In this document: one piece after another, positions 10,862-23,817 of the stretch
How the letters are laid out: the number at the start of each line of letters is the position of its first letter
How positions within the stretch are numbered: the first letter of the stretch is position 1
NCBI GenBank assembly: GCA_030789695.1
Contig: CM061134.1
Coordinates: 61,945,334 to 62,009,333, forward strand
Direction: 5' to 3'
Source of the DNA: Scilla litardierei
Lineage: Eukaryota; Streptophyta; Magnoliopsida; Asparagales; Asparagaceae
DNA length: 64,000 nt
Made by a program: the position numbers and the translations under genes
Notes under the pieces: model-generated
The model's database searches: none
What the model was told of the DNA's origin: nothing
What the model saw: the letters and a program-made list of their open reading frames with translations, nothing else

Positions 10862-13742
10862 TGTCACGCCCCGCTTCCCAAAATATGGAGGCGAAGCGTG
10901 AGAAGGTCCGCTCAGACTTGAAGCTGCAAAGCTGCAAGTCCGATAAGCGTCAATCAAATTTAAAACTGCAGGCCCTTGCAACGCGAACGAAACAAAGATA
11001 ATAATAATGAAATGAGACAAAAGAAGCATCTCAGAATATCCATAAAATAAGTTTCCAACATCACAGAAAAACCACCAAGCTAAAAGTAAGAGACTAAAGG
11101 CCCAAACATGGCCAACAAAAGTACAAAGTACAACGACGGTGCTACGAACCAACAAAACTAACAAAAGGCCTAAAACAACATAAAGCTCAACAAAACTCAA
11201 AGCAAGGTCACCGGTGTCCACCAAAATCCTCCTGGCAATCATGGACTCAGACTCAGCGTCAGCGACTCATCACGTACACAGCAACGATCTCTGGCTCAGG
11301 GTCTAACATGTGACACCCAAAGAGAAAGGGGCACATGTCAGCAAGTCTGGAAGACTTGTGCAAGTGAAACTGAAAGTACAAGTAAGAGCAACCTAGCAGT
11401 TCTAGCATGATGCAATGACATGGCAGTTTAAGTATGAGTGCAGCAGGTAAAGAAAACAACAAGTAGCTAGCATGGCATGGCAAGTGTGGCAAGACTAATA
11501 ACATTTACAAGGATTTCTCTAGTCACGTTTTCATGTCATTTGCAGAGTTTACGCCTTACAGCTGTAATGACTTTCTTTCACACTGATTGGCCGCTTAACT
11601 CCGCCCCACCCAGAGTTTACGCCTTACAGCTGCAGTTGCTGATCAGGCAGACTCCCAGCTGATTGGCCGCTTAACTCTTACCCCATCCCACGTGTATCGA
11701 GCCAGGGCCTTACCCCCGAACGGTAATGCTCGCTTCTGGATCACGAGCCAGGAAGTGTTTTTAACAAGTATGGCGTAGGGGTGCACCTAGCCAGGACAAG
11801 CAAGTACAAGTATGTAGCGTGTGCTACGAATGCAATATTCAACTTGGATGACATGTAGAATGCAATGCATGGCAGTTAAAAGTGCGTACAGATAAGGAAA
11901 GTAAACGTGACAGTTTAGTATGCATGAACATCAAGTTTAAAGGGTGGATCTAGCTTCGTTGTCAAGCTAGATCAATTAGGTGACGGATCTAGTTTCGTTG
12001 TCAAACTAGATCAAATAGGCGTCTAGCCAGCTATCATTTCACTGGCTAGTCTCTTTTACGCTAAAAGCAAGGAAGTGGCCTAAAAACATGGCCCTACACA
12101 AGAGTTGGCAAGTTTCACTTGCCTGCAAATACGACGTCTGAGCACACCGTCCAATGAGTCCAAAAATCACAATTATCTACGTGCACAAGTCCACCGGCCT
12201 AAAGTCCATATTATTAATCTTGATTAGTGAATTTAAAACATTTAAAATACTTTGAAAATACTGATTTTAGTCTTGATTAGCATGCAATTGGGTTGGAGGG
12301 GTGCAAAGCGTTACCTCAACACGACGCAAAAGATACACCGGCGTCGGGTAGCGACGCCGGGGGTCGGAATAATAGAACGCGCTCCAAGTCCTGATTCCAA
12401 TATAGTTTCCTCGCTGGAAAGTTCAGAGCATCAACCCGGGCGACGATTTCAGATTCCAAAGCTCGCACGTGCGACGACGGGCTACGACGTGCGACGACGT
12501 CGTACGCGGCAAGTCGTCGAAGAGAACACTCCTAGGTGGGGCCCACAGCAGTCCTAGGGGCCTTTGGGGGACCCACAATAACTCTGGAGAAATTGGGGGG
12601 CCCACGGTGGCAAGCGATGCGACGGGTGCGGGGTTGCGACGTTTGCTCTCGGTCGTACTCAGCCAAATGCGGGGATCTCCATCGGTCGCTGCAGGGGAAC
12701 GGGCTGTGCAGCGCTTGGGGTCGGTGCGGTCGTCGGTCACAGCGGTCGCTGCGGGGGAATTCTTCGGTCAGACACTGCGGAAGCGGGCTGCAGCGCTGCG
12801 GGGGTTGCAACGGAGCGGGGAAGCGGCGATGCGGGGGAGCGCTTCGGTCGGTGCGGGCGGGAGCGTCGGTCGGTGCGGGGGTTGCAACGTTGCGGAGCGG
12901 AGCGGAGGCGGGGCAATCTCTCGGTCAGACCGAGAGATGTCCTCGGTCGGAGCGGGGAGCGGGGGAGCGGTGCGGGCTAGGCTGGGTGCGGGCGGTGGCC
13001 TCGGTCAGACCAAGGGAACGGGGCGGAAATCTCCGGTCGTGCGCATGCGACGGCTGCGACGTTGCGACGAATCGTCGCAACGTCCAATTTTGGTTTTGGA
13101 AGAGGCTAGGGCTAATTTCTTTGGAAAATAGGTCTTGCTAGGGATTGCTTATATAGTATAGATGGGTTGACTTGGTCTAGGGCTAAATCTAATAGGATTA
13201 GAAGTTTAAAATAATTTAAAATTTGAAATTAACCTTCTCCAACTCATCCAAGGATTTGACTTGGTCCAAATGAGCTGGAAATTGGCTCAAAAATTCTTTA
13301 AAACGTTTAAAACTTAAATAAATTTTATTTGGCCGAATTTAATATAAAAATTAATTATTAAAAATAATATAAAACTTGTAAAAATTATAAAAGTGGTCAA
13401 ATAAACTCCAAAAATTATAAAATAAATATCGTGGTGTTCGTGGCGACGAATGTGAGCTAACTAAGAAGACGGATCTCAAATTCGACGTCAGACGACGAAA
13501 CTAAAAATAGAAACGTCTCCCGTCAAGAGTGAGAATCGTCACGTCTCATCGAGTAAGTTTAAATTGTGGGAAAACGACTCGAGACACGTCGTTCCAAATT
13601 AGTGCCACTATTTAATACTCTCAGAGACGTTCCCAACGGCATCTCACACGAAAGTGTTCACAAACACACAAAGTCTAAAACAAACACGTGCACGGCCAAA
13701 AGCACGTGCACGAACAACGCACAACGAAAAGTGGTCGTTACA
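10862..13742 (-). repeat. LARD 3' LTR (2881 bp)
   Basis: Plus-strand ends are TGTCACGCCCCG and GGTCGTTACA. Notable contents are a 75-bp tandem duplication around GAGTTTACGCCTTACAGCTG (about 11560-11690), three hairpins at 11947-12049, and a G-rich block rich in GCGGGG and CGGTC (about 12450-13080). The long open frames in that block run on both strands and reflect composition, not genes. An AT-rich stretch follows. Confidence 0.9.
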
Positions 13743-16700
13743 TCCTCCCCACCTTAGAATAAAGTCCGTCCTCGGACTTTCTAATATATCTAGTCGCTCT
13801 AATAACTACCCCAAATCAAGTCACATTATATTTCAAACCAAGTATATTCATTACAAGTGCTCATGTATGCACTAGGTAGTCAAACATTATTATTACCAAC
13901 ACGTATATATATTTACATTCACGTACGTCATATAATTATGCCTATTGTAACCAGTCAACTCATACACGTATTTCAATCATATATATAAGCATGCATTCCT
14001 TATAAACTACTACCTACCTAATCACAAAACAATATTTCAGACACTTATATAAAGATAGTTTCACGCTTAGCCAATACAATCATCGCTCTACCTATATGTA
14101 GCTACCTATGCACAAACATCAAGGGTATACTACCCTCTAATATTCATCCAATACCAAGCATCTCAACACATATAGTCACCCATACCATTATTAAATCAAG
14201 TTCACTATATCTAATATACATTCACCACTACTATAATTTCACAATATATAGTCATTCAATTACATGCAATTAGTTCACCATATATTCACATCACGTACGG
14301 TCCTATAACTATATTTACGACACGCCACATATGCCATAGTCATCCATACCTATATCTAAGCACATACTTACCCGTGCATGGTGCACTCCCATACACGCTA
14401 ACATTTCATTTACGCATACCAATCATACCATTATATTACTAGCACACATACACACTTAGTTTTAACTAGTACGCATACGTTCACACAGGCAAGTCCTTAG
14501 TAATTAACTATACCACAAGACCAACACCTATAACTATATACTGGTGTAGCGACCCACAATCATGTGTGTAGCACTACCAGGTACAAACACTCCTATCACT
14601 ATACATACATCAAACATTGCTATACTCAGACTACAAACATGCATTCAATATACTTAGAGTATACCCACTCAAGCTTGAGTGAGACTCAATACACATATTA
14701 GAATATTCTATATACGTAACACGACATTCATACATATACCAATACCACTCCATTATATATATGTATATATATATATATATATATATCTACCAATACAACC
14801 ATATGCATACCATAGGTCAATCACACTTAATATTTAGTCAGGTAATACTTACATAGTTCAATCACTCTATATACCATAATAATAATAATACAGACGTCAG
14901 CACACGTATATTTATAATACACTCCCTAATACATGCATACGTATTCATCGTATAGTCACACCCATGTAACATATATATATTCGCACCATAGCCTACTGCC
15001 TATAATTGGTATACTAACACATCTATACGTACATAATTAAGATGTGCAATAGTCGTGTATACCTCACGGTATGCACGCATGCAACATCCCGCGAAAGCAA
15101 ACAATACCAATCAAAATTATAACCCTACTACCATATGTATAACACATATATACTCAGGCAACAAAACATGACTACTTACATATAAGCACCATATATATCT
15201 ACCTACGAGCACATACTCACTCGTACTAGTATATAGGTCACTCAATAGGCCTACTCTCTTAACTGTACATCCACCTATTATTATTACAACCTAACATACA
15301 CATAGCTTTACCAATCATTTTATTTCAACCATTATAAGTATCTCTTACTACATACACAACTTAGATATTTCAACGCTAACTCTTATATACACGGGCATCC
15401 CTAGTATAATATAACTATCCACACAACAATCCATAACTACTAACACCCAACAACTTCATACTATCACGAATAACTCCGAGTATATATATATATATATCAC
15501 AATAGGCAAGGACCAATATACTATGGGGGTACACTCATTCAAGCCCACGTACACAGCTTAGGTACGTGCACTATGACAACCTCACAAGGGTCCAAGGGTC
15601 TAAGGGTCTACTAACAACTAGAGTTGACACAGACATTGAAGGACCCTAAGGCCTAAGCAATAAAGAGAGGTCGAGAGCGTGACGAGGGAAGGATCGATAA
15701 GCACGAGTTCAGATAGGACGAATACAAGGAGACAGCTTGGTTAGACGAAGCATTGACTCAATGGTGATGTTTAGGTTGAGGGAAAAGGGAGATGTAGTGA
15801 TGCTTAAATAGGAAATAGGGTGAATAGCATAAGCTAAAGTACGTGGATTTAGAAAACTGTCGTTCTTCAAAAGTTAAAATCCCAGTCTAAAACGAAATAT
15901 TTGAAGATCGATGAAACGAGTTATTCGAAATAAGTTTGAGTCGAATATTCATAATAAGAGAAAATATTTTATTGGTTTATATAAAATCAATGTAAAAGGA
16001 AGTGAAATCATTTACACGAATATTAAGGATGAGGTTTTAGAAATCTTATACGTTAGTAATTTAATATAATGTTGTCAAAAGTTCTTGAAAGTCAAGGAAT
16101 GAAATTAAGTAACGGAAGAATTTAAACTCATATTAAAAGCTTTCAAAACTTTTAGGCTATGGAAAACAATTTAAAATGATCAATTTGAAATTACTTTTAG
16201 AGGACCAGGATTTGCCAAAAATGAAAAACTGATTTACATAAGGTTCTTAATATACGAGCACTACAAGTCTGGCACGGATATAAAAATAATTGAAATTCAA
16301 TTTGGTTTAGAAATTTTTCTAAAAGTGTGTATGGTGAGCGGAAGGAAAATAATAGTAACTTAGCATAAGAATTATCAGGGTTGAATAGCAAATCTTTAAA
16401 ATCAAATCAGGGAGGGTCTAAAGCAGGAAGAGGTTATGAAAATAGTAATTTTGCAAAAATCTGAAATAGTGGGAACGGCGAGCAAAACCAACTTGCTGAA
16501 ATCTGAAATTCCATGTGGCTTGAAGAGTATATTAAAAGTAAACACGATGTATTATTCAAATGGCACAAATAAGAAGGAAAATTATAAATCGAATTGGACA
16601 AACGGTTCGGAATAAAATATATGAAAAGACGACATGAGTACGAAAACATAGGCTGGGGAAAATATTATAAGCTAGAGTTCAAAATTCCGACAAACGTTTT

Positions 16701-17301
16701 AAAAATTTAAATCAACGAAGTAGTATGGGAAAGAGGAAATCGAAGAATACTTTCAGAAGATTCAGGTTTGTAACGGAGAGGGTCGAAAATTGACGACGAT
16801 CGTCATGAGGCGATCTCGTGAATCGAGGGGAGGAAATTGGTCAGGTGGTCAAAGCATACATACGTCTAGGACATGAATCAGAAAAGTCTACGGAAACTCC
16901 TACGGTTGACCAACTAAAGATTTGAAACTAAGCACTAAGACTTCCTCAGGTGCTGGACGGTAATGAAATGCGTTCAGCTTGGTCCGAGATCAATGAACCC
17001 AAGCGAACGACAAAAGGAAATTTTGGAGGTCTAGTATGGTCAGGGTTAGGCAAGGACCACTAAGGTAACTCCTACGGCGATCAATTTCTAGAAGGGGGGG
17101 TCTAACTACCAATCGGAGGCTTCTAACTAGCAAGCACAGACGTCTAACTAAGTCCCTTACCACCTAGTGTCCTAAGAAATCGACTAGACTCAGGGCTTAT
17201 GACTCGGATGTTGCAATTTATTTAATGGACATTCCGTTATCATCGTTGTTCCGTTAATTCGCAATTGCAAGACTGGACCTGCATGGGCCACCAACAAAAC
17301 C
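13743..17301 (-). other. LARD interior, non-coding
   Basis: No frame above about 65 codons and no retroviral domain on either strand. The left 1.8 kb is rich in short ATAC/CATATA-type words with small TA runs (about 14755 and 15480); the right half is plainer. On the minus strand the last bases before the 3' LTR are AAGGTGGGGAGGA (13743-13755), a good polypurine tract. At the opposite end the sequence after the 5' LTR (TTGTTGGTGGCCCATG) is where a primer binding site should be, but I do not recognise the tRNA. Confidence 0.7.
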
Positions 17302-20203
17302 TGTCACGCCCCGCTTCCCAAAATATGGAGGCGAAGCGTGAGAAGGTCCGCTCAGACTTGAAGCTGCAAAGCTGCAAGTCCGATAAGCGTCAATCAAATT
17401 TAAAACTGCAGGCCCTTGCAACGCGAACGAAACAAAGATAATAATAATGAAATGAGACAAAAGAAGCATCTCAGAATATCCATAAAATAAGTTTCCAACA
17501 TCACAGAAAAACCACCAAGCTAAAAGTAAGAGACTAAAGGCCCAAACATGGCCAACAAAAGTACAAAGTACAACGACGGTGCTACGAACCAACAAAACTA
17601 ACAAAAGGCCTAAAACAACATAAAGCTCAACAAAACTCAAAGCAAGGTCACCGGTGTCCACCAAAATCCTCCTGGCAATCATGGACTCAGACTCAGCGTC
17701 AGCGACTCATCACGTACACAGCAACGATCTCTGGCTCAGGGTCTAACATGTGACACCCAAAGAGAAAGGGGCACATGTCAGCAAGTCTGGAAGACTTGTG
17801 CAAGTGAAACTGAAAGTACAAGTAAGAGCAACCTAGCAGTTCTAGCATGATGCAATGACATGGCAGTTTAAGTATGAGTGCAGCAGGTAAAGAAAACAAC
17901 AAGTAGCTAGCATGGCATGGCAAGTGTGGCAAGACTAATAACATTTACAAGGATTTCTCTAGTCACGTTTTCATGTCATTTGCAGAGTTTACGCCTTACA
18001 GCTGAAATGACTTTCTTTCACACTGATTGGCCGCTTAACTCCGCCCCACCCAGAGTTTACGCCTTACAGCTGCAGTTGCTGATCAGGCAGACTCCCAGCT
18101 GATTGGCCGCTTAACTCTTACCCCATCCCACGTGTATCGAGCCAGGGCCTTACCCCCGAATGGTAATGCTCGCTTCTGGATCACGAGCCAGGAAGTGTTT
18201 TTAACAAGTATGGCGTAGGGGTGCACCTAGCCAGGACAAGCAAGTACAAGTATGTAGCGTGTGCTACGAATGCAATATTCAACTTGGATGACATGTAGAA
18301 TGCAATGCATGGCAGTTAAAAGTGCGTACAGATAAGGAAAGTAAACGTGACAGTTTAGTATGCATGAACATCAAGTTTAAAGGGTGGATCTAGCTTCGTT
18401 GTCAAGCTAGATCAATTAGGTGACGGATCTAGTTTCGTTGTCAAACTAGATCAAATAGGCGTCTAGCCAGCTATCATTTCACTGGCTAGTCTCTTTTACG
18501 CTAAAAGCAAGGAAGTGGCCTAAAAACATGGCCCTACACAAGAGTTGGCAAGTTTCACTTGCCTGTAAATACGACGTCTGAGCACACCGTCCAATGAGTC
18601 CAAAAATCACAATTATCTACGTGCACAAGTCCACCGGCCTAAAGTCCATATTATTAATCTTGATTAGTGAATTTAAAACATTTAAAATACTTTGAAAATA
18701 CTGATTTTAGTCTTGATTAGCATGCAATTGGGTTGGGGGTCCTAGGGGTGCAAAGCGTTACCTCAACACGACGCAAAAGATACACCGGCGTCGGGTAGCG
18801 ACGCCGGGGGTCGGAATAATAGAACGCGCTCCAAGTCCTGATTCCAATATAGTTTCCTCGCTGGAAAGTTCAGAGCATCAACCCGGGCGACGATTTCAGA
18901 TTCCAAAGCTCGCACGTGCGACGACGGGCTACGACGTGCGACGACGTCGTACGCGGCAAGTCGTCGAAGAGAACACTCCTAGGTGGGGCCCACAGCAGTC
19001 CTAGGGGCCTTTGGAGGACCCACAATAACTCTGGAGAAATTGGGGGGCCCACGGTGGCAAGCGATGCGACGGGTGCGGGGTTGCGACGTTTGCTCTCGGT
19101 CGTACTCAGCCAAATGCGGGGATCTCCATCGGTCGCTGCGGGGGAACGGGCTGTGCAGCGCTTGGGGTCGGTGCGGTCGTCGGTCACAGCGGTCGCTGCG
19201 GGGGAATTCTTCGGTCAGACACTGCGGAAGCGGGCTGCAGCGCTGCGGGGGTTGCAACGGAGCGGGGAAGCGGCGATGCGGGGGAGCGCTTCGGTCGGTG
19301 CGGGCGGGAGCGTCGGTCGGTGCGGGGGTTGCAACGTTGCAGTTGCAACGTTGCGGAGCGGAGCGGAGGCGGGGCAATCTCTCGGTCAGACCGAGAGATG
19401 TCCTCGGTCGGAGCGGGGAGCGGGGGAGCGGTGCGGGCTAGGCTGGGTGCGGGCGGTGGCCTCGGTCAGACCGAGGGAACGGGGCGGAAATCTCCGGTCG
19501 TGCGCATGCGACGGCTGCGACGTTGCGACGAATCGTCGCAACGTCCAATTTTGGTTTTGGAAGAGGCTAGGGCTAATTTCTTTGGAAAATAGGTCTTGCT
19601 AGGGATTGCTTATATAGTATAGATGGGTTGACTTGGTCTAGGGCTAAATCTAATAGGATTAGAAGTTTAAAATAATTTAAAATTTGAAATTAACCTTCTC
19701 CAACTCATCCAAGGATTTGACTTGGTCCAAATGAGCTGGAAATTGGCTCAAAAATTCTTTAAAACGTTTAAAACTTAAATAAATTTTATTTGGCCGAATT
19801 TAATATAAAAATTAATTATTAAAAATAATATAAAACTTGTAAAAATTATAAAAGTGGTCAAATAAACTCCAAAAATTATAAAATAAATATCGTGGTGTTC
19901 GTGGCGACGAATGTGAGCTAACTAAGAAGAAGGATCTCAAATTCGACGTCAGACGACGAAACTAAAAATAGAAACGTCTCCCGTCAAGAGTGAGAATCGT
20001 CACGTCTCATCGAGTAAGTTTAAATTGTGGGAAAACGACTCGAGACACGTCGTTCCAAATTAGTGCCACTATTTAATACTCTCAGAGACGTTCCCAACGG
20101 CATCTCACACGAAAGTGTTCACAAACACACAAAGTCTAAAACAAACACGTGCACGGCCAAAAGCACGTGCACGAACAACGCACAACGAAAAGTGGTCGTT
20201 ACA
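17302..20203 (-). repeat. LARD 5' LTR (2902 bp)
   Basis: Near-identical to the 10862-13742 LTR. The 21-bp length difference is explained by a 7-bp insertion near 18737 and a duplicated 14-bp AGTTGCAACGTTGC block near 19340. Confidence 0.9.
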
Positions 20204-20208
20204 CCTTC

Positions 20209-20978
20209 TCTTTACCTCGGCTGATGCTACATTGAAAACTGCTAAAATTATTGTCACGATTGACTATTGCTGTACGCACTACACTTGTCACTACTTTTGC
20301 TGTGCACACTACCCTTGCCATGCTGGTTACCTTACACACTACACCTGGTTGTGCCCCCTACTTTACGCACCACACTCCGCTTGCACTACTTTACTCACTA
20401 CACGATGTTATGTTCCCATGTTGCTTCATGCTGCCATGTTTCATCTTTTTGGAAACATATTGTGCCTTTCATTTCTAAAGTTTTGTAAATTATATTAAAT
20501 CTTGCCGAGGGTCTTTTTTCCTACTAATGTTTTTAAAATCTTGCCGAGCGACCCTCGCTGACGTATGTTTCTGTCTTGTGAAATATACGTCAGGTATTAG
20601 ACAGGTTTGCTGAGGAGCAAGCTTGAGACTGAGCAGCTTGACCAGGGTGTCCAGACGCCGAGATCTGCCGCTGGAGAACAACGTGTCTTCGCAACGCTGC
20701 TAAATTTTAATAATTGTTGTATTTACTTTCAGGTGTATTTTAATTTCCTTGTAACTGTTGTAATGGCCATGCTAGGCCTTTTTATCTTTGTGTACATGTA
20801 ATCTGGAAAAGTTTAAGTAAAATGATGACACCATATTATGTTGTTCCGATTATTCGCAAGCAAGAATCTGCCAAAGTAGTCATACACAGACGCTTATTGG
20901 GTTGGGGCTTCACCGCTCCAACCCAAGCGGGCCCGTTCACGTCCTCGCCCCAAGTATAATGGGAAGCGGGGCGTGACA
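20209..20978 (+). repeat. solo LTR, right part
   Basis: This completes the solo LTR begun at 8126 and ends GGGAAGCGGGGCGTGACA, followed by the second GAGGC (20979-20983). It includes a stretch of repeated ACTACACTTGTCACTAC-like words (about 20270-20410). No gene. Confidence 0.8.
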
Positions 20979-20983
20979 GAGGC

Positions 20984-23817
20984 CCACAGGGCAACCAGCT
21001 ATCATACCAAAACAGTGTAATACACCCATTCCTGACCGTGCGCCCAATAATGTTCCTGGAATATTTACGACAATAGAGAAGGAACTTCCAAGTCCCAGAA
21101 TGAGTAGGAGCACCAGTCTCTTTAAAGAAGCCAACACCGTTGAAATAGTTTTTCCTCATAAAAGAAGCCCATAGACCATTGTGTGTAAGCAGGCGCCAGG
21201 TCAGCCAAACCCCATAAGCCATATTAAGGTCCTCAAGATATCGTAGCCCAACACCACCCTCAGCTTTAGGTAAACAAATATCCTTCCAAGCCCAAAAGGA
21301 AGATTTCCCCCAGATAAACCTTCTGCACAGGCCATTAATTGAGCATAATACTGATTTTGGGATTCGAAATGCCTGCAACCAGAAGGAGATCATGCCATAG
21401 ATGACGGTTCTGACAAGCTCAATGCGCCCAGAGATAGATAACAAGGAGGACGCCCAACCCTGAAGCCTCTTACTACACTTATCAACCAATCTGGCAAACA
21501 TGGAGGGTTTGGGGTAATGAGGTGAGAGAGGAAGACCCAAGTAGGACGACAGACCATTCATACGACGAACACCAAGAATGTCAGCTAAGCGTCCAGGGTC
21601 TTTAGCACCCTTGCTAAACATCACAGCACTCTTGTTCCAATTGACATCAAGACCAGTGAAGAGCCTAAAACTGCCAAGTAAGTCCCTTAGCCCCTCAAAG
21701 GATATGGTGTTGGCTCGGCAGAACACTAACAGATCATCAGCAAATAAAAGATGGGTGCTATCCCCCATGTTCCGCTACATAGGCTGAACAACACCACTAC
21801 AAACACTTCTGGCCATTAAAAGGGAGAATGCTTCCATGACAATAACAAAAAGATAGGGCGATAGCGGATCCCCTTGCCTCAGCCCCCTGTTAGAATGGAA
21901 CATACCATAAGGGGAGCCATTAATCATAACAGAGAAGGATGGAGTAGATATGCATTCGCTGATCCATCCAATAAATTTGCTACCAAACCCCATACGATGC
22001 AACATAAAATATATGAATTCCCTGTTCACACTGTCAAATGCCTTACGAAGATCAAGATTGAGGCAAGCTCGCGCCCCCATAGGAGAACTGAAGTCACGAA
22101 TGTATTCATGGGCCAATAGAGCACAGTCAGCAAGAAGTCTACCTTTAATAAAAGCAGCCTGGCAAGGGGAAATTAACTCCAACACAACTGCCTGGAGTCT
22201 CCTGCACATCACCTTACTGATGATTTTATATAACACATTACAACAAGCTATAGGTCTATAATCTCCAAGTCCAGAGGGGTTTGCCCCCTTAGGAATGAGG
22301 GTCAAAAAGGTATGATTGACTTGGCGAAGCATTCTGGTATTCTCAAAGTAAAAGCGGACAGCCTCAATCACCTCATCACCAATAATACTCCAGGATTTTT
22401 GATAGAAACACCCATTAAACCCATAAGGGCCCGGGGCTTTATCTTCCCCAATAAGGAACACAGCTTTTTTGATTTCCTCATCAGTAATCGGCCGTTCAAT
22501 CCATTTAGCGGTTTCAGGGGTAAGCTTCCTCATGTGTGTGAGTTTAGGGAACACGTTCCAGTAGAAGTCTTGGTTATATAGATCTTCGAAAAACTTTGGT
22601 GCATCAATTTTAAGCTTGTCAATAGAATCAACTTTAGATCCATCCGATCTGATGAGATGACTGGGATTATTAAAATTCTGTCTAGATTTCATAGCAGTAT
22701 AAAAGAATTTAGAATTCCGATCCCCCAAATGTAACCAATTCTGTCTGCTTTTCTGTCTTAGCATACTCTCATCAGAATCAATAGCAGAATTGAGTGTACG
22801 TATGAGATTGCGCTCCCGGATTTGAATTGATTCATCAAACACAATATTCGGATTGGCTTGGATAATAGAGAGCTCGGATTTGATCTCACTCACACTGTTC
22901 ATCTTACCGATGCTCTCCGCCAAATCTTTGAAGACCGGCTTGAGGCTTTTGAGTTTAGAGACAAGCTTATACAAGGGATTCCCAGTAACCCTGATGTTCC
23001 ACCCATTATTCAAAATACTCATGTAATTGCTAGTAGAAGTCCAAGCATTAAAAAACTTAAACGGCTTGGGGTCGGACCTCATAGTCTTATGAAAGTGAAT
23101 AACCATCATGGCGTGATCACTAGTACCGGCTTCAACATATTCACAATATGAGAAAGGAAGGTCCTGAATCCAGGCATTGTCACAGAGGGCGCGGTCAAGC
23201 ATGGCAGCGATTCTAGAGGCACCAACACTCCTATTATTCCAGCTGATAGGAATACCCGTGGTCTTAATCTCAAGCAAAGCACTGTCATTGACGCAGTTAT
23301 TAAAGTCATCAACCGCTTTATGATCAATAGGCCTCCCCCCAACCTTATCTCTAGCATAGCGCACACAGTTGAAGTCAGCAAAAATAAGCCAAGGATTCGC
23401 TTTGTATCTGATTGAATTCCTGATGATGGCATCCCATAAAGATTTCCGATCCCGAGCAATGTTAAATGCATAAACCACAGTGAGATACATGACAAAGCCC
23501 GCAACATTTTTGCATCCAAGAGTAATAAGCTGCCCAGAAGTATCCTCAACCGTACACGACCAAACCATTGGGTCATAGAGAACAATGATTCGCCCATTTC
23601 TGTTTGCTATGCGGTTATCAACAGCAATCCAAGTTTTAGGAAAGCATTTGGTTATACGATGACCTTTATCAGCGATAACTTTCGTTTCCAAGAGCCCAAT
23701 AATAGAGGGTTTATACTTCCTCACCCTCTCCTTAAGCTCACACCGCCTCACAACATTGTTAAGACCACGGGTATTCCACACAATAATGGGCATTTTAACC
23801 GATGAGGGGCGCTCCAT
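20984..23817 (-). pseudogene. LINE ORF2, endonuclease and reverse transcriptase
   Basis: ORF2 starts at the ATG at 23817 and overlaps the end of ORF1 by about 23 bp. The first ~220 residues form the apurinic-type endonuclease (VWNTRGLNN, LLETKV, FADFNCVR, SDHAMM). The reverse transcriptase follows: FLTLIPKG, DYRPIACCNVLYKIISK, QAAFIKGR, LDLRKAFDSV, GLRQGDPLSP and the catalytic FADD at about 21745. A single TAG at 21775-21777 lies in frame between VVQPM and RNMGDS, where relatives have tryptophan. No other stop is seen before the solo LTR. Intact ORF2 nicks target DNA and copies the RNA there. Confidence 0.9.

Larger units (their letters stand above)
10862..20203 (-). mobile_element. LTR element without genes (LARD type), 9.3 kb
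   Basis: Two LTRs (10862-13742 and 17302-20203) flank a 3.56-kb interior. The 5-bp duplication CCTTC flanks the element at 10857-10861 and 20204-20208. Orientation is minus: the interior ends in a purine run just before the left LTR when read on that strand. By eye the LTRs differ by about eight substitutions plus 7- and 14-bp indels, so the insertion is recent. No gag or pol is detectable, so movement would need proteins from another element. It sits inside a solo LTR of a related family in the opposite orientation. Confidence 0.9.

Noticed and set aside
12469..13131. 220-codon Gly/Arg/Ser-rich frame, with a near copy at 18916-19602
   Set aside because: Compositional effect of the G-rich part of the LARD LTRs; frames change length with the 14-bp indel and no domain is visible.
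17270..17301. Primer binding site of the LARD identified to a tRNA
   Set aside because: A TGG-starting stretch is there on the minus strand, but I could not match it to a tRNA 3' end with confidence.
8126..20978. Single large retrotransposon inserted in the LINE
   Set aside because: Two different target duplications (GAGGC, CCTTC) and opposite orientations show a solo LTR with a separate element inside it.
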